Shown here: positions 50,970 through 58,453 of the stretch, one piece after another
How positions within the stretch are numbered: position 1 is the stretch's first letter
Layout of the letters: each line of letters opens with the position of its first letter
DNA from: Bacteroidota bacterium
Lineage (GTDB): Bacteria; Bacteroidota; Ignavibacteria; UBA10030; SZUA-254
NCBI GenBank assembly: GCA_036522515.1
Contig: DATDFQ010000019.1
Span: 1-64,000 of the forward strand
Direction of reading: 5' to 3'
Length of the DNA: 64,000 bases
Made by a program: the position numbers and the translations under genes
Notes under the pieces: model-generated
The model's database searches: none
What the model was told of the DNA's origin: nothing
The model's input: the letters and a program-made list of their open reading frames with translations, nothing else

Positions 50970-51521
50970 TCAGTTCCCTGTGTAGGCTGCGGAACCGATG
51001 ATCTGACCGGTGTACCCGCCGGCGAATGCCGTCTGGGGAACCAACAACGTCGCGCCGAGGAACAATCCCGTCGCTCCGCCGCCGCCGATCGTAAGATTCA
51101 CTGCGCTACCGACAACCGGGCCTGCTGCTGCAAACGGAGCGGTCGGATCGTTGTCATAGTTCCATCCGAACGTCCAGTTGCCTGTGGGGATGCCGCCGTT
51201 TTCGTCATCCGACTGTAACTGCGCCGGAAGTACCATTGTGATAACGACGTTCGAGCCGGCGTTTCCATCGACTTCAAAACCGACCGGTCCGACGACAATT
51301 CCCGCGCCTTCACCAGGTCCCGGAGGATCCTTGAATCCGCCCGGTGTGATGACGTAGGTCTGTCCCGGGGACAACACGCCCCAGTCGCCGTCGACGTTGA
51401 CGAGCGTCAAGGCATTCTCAACACTTGCCGTTACCAGCGCTTCTGCTTCGCTCTGCGCGAGTACGACATGGTTCAGCCCGATGAATAAGACGAGGGCCAG
51501 CGCCAACATGAAGCTTTTCAT
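50970..51521 (-). CDS. DUF4402-type fimbrial (pilin-like) subunit
   Basis: A 183-aa secreted protein with an AGGAGT ribosome site and signal peptide (MLALALVLFIGLNHVVLAQ). The mature protein follows the DUF4402 layout: an N-terminal strand with A(L)VTASVENALTLVNVDGDW, LSPGQTYVITPGG, a central VGFEVDGNAGSNVVITMVLP, and a C-terminal GATLLVPQTAFAGGYTGQ and SAAYTG. DUF4402 proteins are small Ig-like subunits that often sit beside periplasmic chaperone and usher genes in Proteobacteria. The following genes are chaperone- and usher-like, so I infer a surface fibre subunit. It lacks cysteines in the mature part. No convincing promoter was found upstream. Confidence 0.83.
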   Translation of the reverse strand: MKSFMLALALVLFIGLNHVVLAQSEAEALVTASVENALTLVNVDGDWGVLSPGQTYVITPGGFKDPPGPGEGAGIVVGPVGFEVDGNAGSNVVITMVLPAQLQSDDENGGIPTGNWTFGWNYDNDPTAPFAAAGPVVGSAVNLTIGGGGATGLFLGATLLVPQTAFAGGYTGQIIGSAAYTGN

Positions 51522-51743
51522 GTTTTACTCCTTACTGGATGGTTAGTGATATGGTGGATTAGAGAAATTTAGAATTACAAAAATTGACTACTCTTTGAAT
51601 GCTTGTTAAAACCGATATTCATTAGGACTGTCTCATTGGAGGCGTCTGATACACTCCTTTCTGATGATCATCATCGGGTATTGCGGGTGTACACTCGTGA
51701 CGAGTTGCATAGGCCAACCGCAGGTTCCCTTGCCTCCTTGCCG

Positions 51744-51778
51744 GGTTGCGTGGCCGCTTCAAGAGCGGCCACGCAACC
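51744..51778. repeat. Perfect 15-bp inverted repeat
   Basis: GGTTGCGTGGCCGCT-TCAAG-AGCGGCCACGCAACC lies 21 bp after the stop codon of the gene at 51799. No U-tract follows on either strand, so it is either a weak or factor-dependent terminator, or an mRNA 3'-end hairpin. Confidence 0.7.
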
Positions 51779-51798
51779 ATGCAGGAACCCGTAAGGGC

Positions 51799-53772
51799 TT
51801 ACTTCAACAACATCATCTTCTTAACGCTTGTGTAATAATCGCCGGACACCGCCCCGTCGTCATCGATCGCCTGGGCGACAACCCGGTAGAAGTAGACTCC
51901 GGATGTCAGTCTCGAGGCGTCGAAATCGACAGAGGTCGTTCCCGCGTCAAGGAGCTCATGATCGTAGAGCGTGGCGATCTCCTGACCCAGGATATTGTAG
52001 ATCTTCACCGACACGAACGCGTCCGTCGGGAGCGCAAACTCGATCGTCGTCGTCGGGTTGAACGGGTTCGGGTAATTCTGCCGGAGCGTGAAAGTCCCGG
52101 GAATCGGATTCGGATCCACGAACGGCCTGTTGATCACAAACGGAGTGGCTTCCGTCCCCTTGTGGAGGTAGGCGACATCCGAAGCCGACCGCACGCCGGT
52201 CACGACCGTCTTCGAACCGAACGACACGGTGTCGAAGGGTCCGCTGAACGCGCTGTCGATCGCCCGGATGACGTTGTAAAGCTGCAGGAGGCTATCCGGG
52301 TCGCTGCCGACAATACTTTGCGACTGGCACGACAGAGCGCTGTCGCAGATAATCGCAAGATGGTCAAGCGTCTGCCCGTTATACCTGCCGCCGACATACG
52401 TGAACGCACCGAGCCCCGGAGCGGTCTTCGCGTTTGCGCTCGCTGCGATGTTGAACTTCAGCGCAAGCACTTCCGAAACAAGCTTGTTGTTGTGCTTGTC
52501 GGGCGGGAGGCTCTTCTGCACTTTCACGATATCCTTCAGGCTGGTGTCGAAGATGTTGAGGCAGCGGGGGGCGCCTGAGCTGACAAATCCGGCCGCCTTC
52601 TTGCTGTACAGCGTCTTCGTCGCGTCTTTCCACTTCGGATGCGTGACTTCCTTGAAGATGGGAGCGAGTTTTTCATCCACACCCGCCTGCGCAGAGATCC
52701 CGAGCCTGATTCCTACGGGTTTCCCCTTTCCATCGATCTCAGGGAACGCGCCCTGGGAGTAAAGCTCTTCGCCCACGTTATTGATGTTGGGCATCTTCAG
52801 CAGAAGCTGCGAGGCGTTCAGAGTCGCCGGACCGAGCTTGCCGCCGATGATCGTATTCGTGCCGTCCAGCCACCAGTATTTCTTCGCCGCCGGCAATTTG
52901 CCCTTGTTTCCGTAGGTGCAGATGTCCACCGAGGCGCCCACCGGTCCGGCGGGAACCGTGAAATCCCACTTCTTTTTCTTGAGTGGCGCATCGGGGCTAT
53001 TGGCCACCGTGAACGGACCGAAGCTCACCGGGGATTCATCACCTCCGCCCGGAGGAGGAATCACCGCCTGGTCGAATTCGACGTGGAGCGCGACCGCGTT
53101 CTCGGGCGGGATGTTGGGATTATTGAAGGTGAAGCAGCCGAAGCTCGCATACGCCTTCCGTTTTTCCGCGGTTGACACCTTCGCCTTGCTATTAAGAGAG
53201 AGTGCAATCTCTTCGGGCAGGAACGTGCGGTAGGTCGACTTATCCTGCGTCTTGATGAAGATATACTGGTCGCCGAGAGACTTCGCCGGATAGGTGAAGG
53301 AAGTCTGAGTCGCCATGTTCACATCCGGGAACAGGTTCGATCCCGAACCGTCCTGGAGAGTCCATTTGCCGCCTGCGGAGTCGGTGAGGTTCGCGGGCCA
53401 CGAGAATGTCACGGAGTCGCCCGAGGAGTCGCTCTTGAAGGAGATTCTCCAGCGGTCGGATTGGGCCGTGGATACTCCCTTGTGCAGGTTCTTGATCAGT
53501 CCCAGAAGGCATGTGTCCTTGCCGGTGCCGGATAGGATCGTGATCGACCGTGCGTCAAAAGATCCACCCGGAGGTTCGACCGGTTGCTCCTCTTCTCCCA
53601 ATGCCGAATCGATGTGGTTTGTCGCTGCCGGGTCAAAACCGATGACGATGTTCACCGCGCCTACGTTGTCGGTGACGTGAATCGGCACCTTTACTTTCTG
53701 CGCCATGACGGTCTGGGAGAGCATCAACACACCCAAACACATCAGGACGATAAATCCGCTAGCCTTCTTCAT
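51799..53772 (-). CDS. T9SS-exported protein carrying the YRTF/LALKFNI module
   Basis: A 657-aa protein with GAGG five bases before the ATG and a signal peptide (FIVLMCLGVLMLSQTVMAQ). The N-terminal 170 residues are a beta-rich domain reminiscent of cohesin-like folds (VPIHVTDNVGAVNIVIGFDP), but I cannot assign it firmly. The complete module follows: YRTFLPEEIALSLNSKAKV, an ALHVEFDQAVIPPPGG segment, KKWDFTVPAG, NNVGEELYSQGAF, GAPRCLNIFD, NNKLVSEVLALKFNIAASAN and INxAF-type helices. The sorting domain has QNYPNPFNPTTTIEFAL and ends KKMMLLK. It is the gene before the chaperone-usher-like locus and may share a transcript with it, since no promoter is evident between. Confidence 0.82.
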   Translation of the reverse strand: MKKASGFIVLMCLGVLMLSQTVMAQKVKVPIHVTDNVGAVNIVIGFDPAATNHIDSALGEEEQPVEPPGGSFDARSITILSGTGKDTCLLGLIKNLHKGVSTAQSDRWRISFKSDSSGDSVTFSWPANLTDSAGGKWTLQDGSGSNLFPDVNMATQTSFTYPAKSLGDQYIFIKTQDKSTYRTFLPEEIALSLNSKAKVSTAEKRKAYASFGCFTFNNPNIPPENAVALHVEFDQAVIPPPGGGDESPVSFGPFTVANSPDAPLKKKKWDFTVPAGPVGASVDICTYGNKGKLPAAKKYWWLDGTNTIIGGKLGPATLNASQLLLKMPNINNVGEELYSQGAFPEIDGKGKPVGIRLGISAQAGVDEKLAPIFKEVTHPKWKDATKTLYSKKAAGFVSSGAPRCLNIFDTSLKDIVKVQKSLPPDKHNNKLVSEVLALKFNIAASANAKTAPGLGAFTYVGGRYNGQTLDHLAIICDSALSCQSQSIVGSDPDSLLQLYNVIRAIDSAFSGPFDTVSFGSKTVVTGVRSASDVAYLHKGTEATPFVINRPFVDPNPIPGTFTLRQNYPNPFNPTTTIEFALPTDAFVSVKIYNILGQEIATLYDHELLDAGTTSVDFDASRLTSGVYFYRVVAQAIDDDGAVSGDYYTSVKKMMLLK

Positions 53773-53852
53773 AGGAACCTCTTTAATTTAGTATGGATGA
53801 TGGGTGATTAGCGATTGAGATGGCGCCGGGCTTTCGCAGTCTCATCAGAGAG

Positions 53853-53880
53853 GATCCCGTCCCGGACCCGGGACGGGATC
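53853..53880 (-). terminator. Palindromic hairpin after the 53893 gene
   Basis: GATCCCGTCCCGG and CCGGGACGGGATC are separated by two bases, forming a very stable stem 13 bp past the stop at 53893. It is followed by CCTCTCTG on the minus strand; the poor U-tract makes the terminator call tentative. Confidence 0.5.
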
Positions 53881-53892
53881 TTCTCCAGACCG

Positions 53893-56800
53893 TTACTTCA
53901 TCAACATGATCTTTCTGACCGCGCTGAAGTCGCCGGCGGTCATGCGGACCATGTACATTCCCGACGGGACGTTCAAGCCATGTCCGTCTTTCGAATCCCA
54001 CTCCATCACATGGTAGCCTGCCTCCTGCTCGCCGCTCATCAGAGTCGTGATCTTCCGGCCCAGCACGTCGTACACTGTGATGTCGACCACTGCCGCTCTC
54101 GGAATATCAACGCTGAAGTGCGTCGTCGGGTTGAAGGGATTCGGATAATTCTGGGATAGTGCAAACACCTTCGGTACTGACAGTCCTTCCGTCAGCTTCA
54201 GCACCAGCTTCGTCACGTTTGCATCCGTGATCGTCACCTTCCCGCTTCCATCGATGACACCCAGCATCTTGCTGTCCTTCGCCGCAACGGCCATGAGAGC
54301 AAGCTTCTGTGTGCCGCCGCGAGCGGCTTCCCATCTGACAATGAGCGGATACACGGCACCCTGCATCGAAATCGGGTACTCGTAGGTCTTCGAGGGATCT
54401 GCCTGCGCGGGATAGACCTCAACCATCCTGCCCGAGGAGAAGCGCACGTTCAATGCGCCTTCGGGTGCGGAAGGAGGCATCTCGTACTTGCCGGCAGCTG
54501 CCGCGCTGAGGACGCCGTCGGAGCCGACATAGAGCGTCTGGGCGCGTCCCATCTTGTCCTGGATCGTGACCTTGTCGAGCGCCGCAAGCTCTTCGATTCC
54601 GGGAGCCTGCTTCGGCACCGCACCGGTCCCGACGATATGCAGCGTCCCGGGTGCGCTGGTTTTCACCCAGTATCCTTTTCCGGGAGCGATGGTCGTCGCC
54701 ACGGTGTAGGAACCGCTGAATCCGAAGAAGGGCGATGTGATGATTCCGGGGGGCGTCGTCGTCAATGAGCTGACCAGCACGGGAGACGAGACAGAGCCGA
54801 CCATATTCCAGTTCGCATCGAGAGCGTCATCAACGGATGTCAGATGACTTCCCGGCGCATCGAGAGTCTGGGAGCCGCTGAATTTCAACCAAAACCCGGG
54901 CCCGTTCGCCAGGGTCTGTGTCGACTGGTAGCTTCCGTGGTATGCGAAAGCGCTCGGCGAAACCGCGGTCGGATAAAGGAACGACTTCGCGTGACTCGGA
55001 GGAGTCTGCCCAACCGAGACGAGGTTCCATCCGTCTGTCCCTGCGACCGTGTAAAGCACCGGGTAGTACGTGACGCACAAGCCGGCGTGCAGGTGGCTCT
55101 GGGCGGGGAATCCGTCCTTGTTAAAGTAATTGAACGGGGCGATCGGACCCGGAGGATGCTTCAATGAATCCGAGTTCAAACCGGTCAGGTTCAACGTATC
55201 GAGGCCGCCGATTCCGATCGAGGTGTACTGGAACTGTATCGTCCCGGCCGCGCGATCAAGAACCACACGGAAGACGTCGTTATCCGCGATCGCTCCGGTC
55301 GCGTCGAAATCACCGCTCGAATCCCACTCGGCGATAAACTTGCCCGGGAAAGCCGTGGTGCTCGTCCGGACATGTCCGAACGTCGCGATCGGGGAATCCT
55401 GCTTGCTGATCCAGTCCGCCCAGAACGGGGCGATCATATTCTTCGGCATGAAGCCCGCGGCGCGGCGTGTGGTATCGGGCCGCCCCTGGTGCTGGCGCTG
55501 CGGAAGGTCGAACCCGTCGGTAGCAAATCCGTTCGAGTTGACGTCGAGCGTATCGGTCACACCCTTCGAGAGCGCGATTGCGCCGTTCACGCCGACCCAC
55601 GCGTAATTCAACGTGTCGCCGAAATAGATGAACGAACCGCCGAGCGAGTAGGGACCGGCTGTTCCGTCGTCACCCGGATGCGTGTTGGTCGTTCCGGGAG
55701 GCAGGAACCACTTGGAGGTATCGATCACCGTGCCCGTCCCGACGATGCTCATCGGGGTGCAGGCGACTGTCGTGTCGGCCCTGTAGTAGGTGCTGTTAAA
55801 GTCGACAACCTTGTATCTGAAATCCGAAGAGGAATCCGCAAGGCCGGTCGAATCGTATGCATACACCTTGTACCGCACGATTCTGTTCTTCGCATTGGTT
55901 CCGGGGAGGGATCCAAGGAAGGTGTCGCCTCCGATATTGTCGAGCGATGCGGAACCGCTCGAGAGCGTATTTCCGGCGAGGTCCGTAACCGTATATTGCA
56001 TGCTCGCCGTTTGAATGCCGGCGTGCGTCGGTTGCTCGGCGTCGCAGTCGAATATTTCCGCGGTAATGGTCTGGCTGTTCGTCGAGATCGTGTTCACGGG
56101 ACCGTCGACGCTATTGATCTTCGGAGGAACGTTCGTGGTGGGAGTCATGATGTACCACACATCGTACACCGCGCCCGCCGTGGTGTCGTCCACCAGAGGT
56201 CCGCGCGCCACCCACCCCTTCTTGATTGCAGAGGCCGGGGTCCCCGCGCAGTTGGAGGGCCCTGAATCGTGCTCATAAAATTTCCAGTTACGCGCCGGGA
56301 ATGGCGGGTACGGAGGATTGTTGCCGTTGGCGCCGAACTGCGTCGGGGCCGGGTCAGGATACGCCTGCGGTGCCGCCTGCGAATTCATCTTGAGCGAGAA
56401 GAAGAACGTCTCGCCGATGTCGATCGTATCTTTTACGCCGGCGGAGTGATGCTTGATCTGGAACCCGCCCGGGATGATGTCCATCGGGACTTCTGTAACA
56501 CCCTGAGAAACAATCTTGACCGGAACGCCGCTCAGACCCCATACGCTCAGGCCGAACGGTTCGAACGACGGGATTGTCCCTCCGTTCGTTTCAATCGTCG
56601 AGTGCCAGTTGGTGTCGGTTGCGTCTTCGATGAAGGGCGCAACGCCGTTCTCAAGATCGGCGGTGCTCAGCCAGTAACCCCAGCTCCTGCAGGGCCGCGG
56701 GTAATCATAACCGGGACCGTGACCGGGAGAGATGTTGGATTTGAAGATCCGGACGATGACCTGGGAGTCAAGAGCGGAAATCGTCGAGCCGGCGGGCTGC

Positions 56801-57114
56801 TGGAAGAAAAACGTGTCGACAGTGCCGCGCGCGGGAGCGACGAACCATTCGCCCATGACATCCTTGTGACTGAATCCAAAACGAGAATCGATAGGAAAGT
56901 GCAGCGGATCGAATCCAAACTGTGCTCCTCCGCTGCAGTTATCCAGCACGCTCTGAGCCGCACGCTCCTTGTTGTACTTTTCGATCAATTTCTGAGCGGA
57001 ACTGCCGCGAGGGATGGGGATAACTTCCTGATTGGGGGAGACGAGGTATTTCTTCTGCGCAAGGGAGAAACAACTAAATAGAACTACGCAGAGGAAGGCT
57101 GTAAAAAACCGCAT
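53893..57114 (-). CDS. T9SS-exported protein with Ig-like region and WNL/GYW doublet
   Basis: The preferred start is the ATG at 57114 (AAGGAG 8 bp upstream; about 1073 aa); a longer frame begins seven codons earlier. The signal peptide is FFTAFLCVVLFSCFSLAQ. About residues 330-440 look Ig-like (VNTISTNSQTITAEIFDCDA, YKVYAYDSTGLADSSSDF). About 500-680 has a jelly-roll feel (GKFIAEWDSSGDFDA, VFRVVLDRAAGTIQFQY). The WNL/GYW doublet follows (DGWNLVSVGQ, GPGFWLKF, NWNMVGSV, GKGYWVKT), then the partner module (YEMPPSAPEGALNVRFSSGR) and a sorting domain with QNYPNPFNPTTHFSVDI ending RKIMLMK. No enzymatic motif is recognised. It is driven by the promoter at 57243-57271. Confidence 0.83.
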   Translation of the reverse strand: MRFFTAFLCVVLFSCFSLAQKKYLVSPNQEVIPIPRGSSAQKLIEKYNKERAAQSVLDNCSGGAQFGFDPLHFPIDSRFGFSHKDVMGEWFVAPARGTVDTFFFQQPAGSTISALDSQVIVRIFKSNISPGHGPGYDYPRPCRSWGYWLSTADLENGVAPFIEDATDTNWHSTIETNGGTIPSFEPFGLSVWGLSGVPVKIVSQGVTEVPMDIIPGGFQIKHHSAGVKDTIDIGETFFFSLKMNSQAAPQAYPDPAPTQFGANGNNPPYPPFPARNWKFYEHDSGPSNCAGTPASAIKKGWVARGPLVDDTTAGAVYDVWYIMTPTTNVPPKINSVDGPVNTISTNSQTITAEIFDCDAEQPTHAGIQTASMQYTVTDLAGNTLSSGSASLDNIGGDTFLGSLPGTNAKNRIVRYKVYAYDSTGLADSSSDFRYKVVDFNSTYYRADTTVACTPMSIVGTGTVIDTSKWFLPPGTTNTHPGDDGTAGPYSLGGSFIYFGDTLNYAWVGVNGAIALSKGVTDTLDVNSNGFATDGFDLPQRQHQGRPDTTRRAAGFMPKNMIAPFWADWISKQDSPIATFGHVRTSTTAFPGKFIAEWDSSGDFDATGAIADNDVFRVVLDRAAGTIQFQYTSIGIGGLDTLNLTGLNSDSLKHPPGPIAPFNYFNKDGFPAQSHLHAGLCVTYYPVLYTVAGTDGWNLVSVGQTPPSHAKSFLYPTAVSPSAFAYHGSYQSTQTLANGPGFWLKFSGSQTLDAPGSHLTSVDDALDANWNMVGSVSSPVLVSSLTTTPPGIITSPFFGFSGSYTVATTIAPGKGYWVKTSAPGTLHIVGTGAVPKQAPGIEELAALDKVTIQDKMGRAQTLYVGSDGVLSAAAAGKYEMPPSAPEGALNVRFSSGRMVEVYPAQADPSKTYEYPISMQGAVYPLIVRWEAARGGTQKLALMAVAAKDSKMLGVIDGSGKVTITDANVTKLVLKLTEGLSVPKVFALSQNYPNPFNPTTHFSVDIPRAAVVDITVYDVLGRKITTLMSGEQEAGYHVMEWDSKDGHGLNVPSGMYMVRMTAGDFSAVRKIMLMK

Positions 57115-57242
57115 AGGCACTACTCCTTTCAGCAACTCTTGTTGATTGATAGTGTGTGGTGCGAAGAGTTTTAAGAAAAAGGTGAAAATCCGAGCTCTAC
57201 TACGTGCTGCACTTGGTCGAGATACGACCTGGGGACAGATTG

Positions 57243-57271
57243 AATATATATTTTTTCAGAAATATTGTCAA
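57243..57271 (-). promoter_or_regulatory. Sigma70-like promoter upstream of the 53893-57114 gene
   Basis: Minus strand TTGACA (57266-57271), exactly 17 bp, then TATATT (57243-57248), in an AT-rich island. The predicted leader is about 120 nt. This is the clearest promoter in the window. Confidence 0.75.
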
Positions 57272-57366
57272 GCCTTTTTTTCAAAATTCTGCAGATTTGA
57301 AGGATTATATTTTTTTGCGAATTTTTCAGAGCGCGGGAGCACGCACCAAGCCGAAGCCAGAATGCC

Positions 57367-58446
57367 CTAAAAACCGACACTCAGAGTAACGACATGGTTG
57401 CCGCTGAAGTAACGAACCCAGCGGTAGGCATAGTCGACCGACACCCTCACTTCGTTGACGACGGTATGGATCCCTATTCCGCCTGATGGCCCGTAAATAT
57501 ACTCATTTCCGGGGTCCTGGGGGGATACGGTCATGCCGGCCCTCAGGGCGACAAGGTTGTCGTAGAGGTACTCCCCCCCGAACCGGTACTCGTCTTCGGA
57601 GTAGTTGTTATTCTGGAATACCGAGCTGAATCTCAGCGTGTTCCGATCGCTCGGGTTAAACGTATATCCCAGACCGAATTCGATTGTCGAAGGAAGCTCG
57701 GCCTGCGCCGCCTGGATTTTTACCGGCGAGATCCCCCGCGAGGCATCCCCGATATCCGCGTTTCTCAAGAGACCGGATCCGTCGTATTTCAATCCCGGCC
57801 CGACATTCTTCACCGCGACTCCGAGGCTGAGCCCTTCGATGCCTCCGAGGCCCAGGTATTGCACGCCGGCGCTGAACGCCACGCCCGATGCCGACACGCG
57901 GTCCATGCTTTCATAGATGATGTTCGTCGTGATCCCGACAAAAATCTTTTCGGACACCTGACGGGAGAACGTTCCGCCGACGACGACGAAGGTGGGAGAC
58001 GCGGTCTCTCCCGTCCCGTCGGGGGCGTCTTCCGTCGTCACCGGTATCGATCCCACCACGAGCGATTTCAGAGACAACCCGAGATGGCCCAGGCTCCCGA
58101 CGCGCGTGCTCACCCCGGCATACTCAACGTTGATATCGGCAAGGTAGGTCATATGAGAGAACATCAGGTCTGTGCCGTTTTCCTGGCGCGCGAGACCCGC
58201 GGGATTCCAGTACATCGCTTCCACGCCGGTGGAGGTCGCGAGTCCCGCCCCCCCGAGCGCAATGGAGACCGCACCGACGGGAATCAACAACTGGGAAGCG
58301 CCGGCTGTGCCCGATTTATCCCCCCGCCCGGCGAAGGCGCCGTTGAGCGGCAACATGAGGAACGCCGCGAACAGGAGAGCCGCCGCGGCAATGCTCCTTC
58401 TGCCGGAGACGCGAGCCATTGTACGGGGCGTCAGCATCGGACCCAC
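57367..58446 (-). CDS. PorV/PorQ-family outer-membrane protein
   Basis: A 359-aa protein of typical family length. The signal peptide (AAAALLFAAFLMLPLNGAFAG) is followed by SQLLIPVGAVSIALGGAGLA and EAMYWNPAGLARQENGTDLM, the diagnostic N-terminal block of the PorV/PorQ/UPF0164 barrels related to FadL. The rest alternates amphipathic strands and ends in a phenylalanine (VTLSVGF), as expected for BAM-inserted barrels. In characterised T9SS, PorV binds the C-terminal domain of cargo and shuttles it to the attachment complex. The start is uncertain: GTG 58446 or ATG 58437. A strong GGGGGGAG site upstream instead lines up with an ATG (58456-58454 region) whose frame closes after seven codons. It is 7 bp downstream of the preceding gene. 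Confidence 0.86.
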   Translation of the reverse strand: MGPMLTPRTMARVSGRRSIAAAALLFAAFLMLPLNGAFAGRGDKSGTAGASQLLIPVGAVSIALGGAGLATSTGVEAMYWNPAGLARQENGTDLMFSHMTYLADINVEYAGVSTRVGSLGHLGLSLKSLVVGSIPVTTEDAPDGTGETASPTFVVVGGTFSRQVSEKIFVGITTNIIYESMDRVSASGVAFSAGVQYLGLGGIEGLSLGVAVKNVGPGLKYDGSGLLRNADIGDASRGISPVKIQAAQAELPSTIEFGLGYTFNPSDRNTLRFSSVFQNNNYSEDEYRFGGEYLYDNLVALRAGMTVSPQDPGNEYIYGPSGGIGIHTVVNEVRVSVDYAYRWVRYFSGNHVVTLSVGF

Positions 58447-58453
58447 GGCTTCA

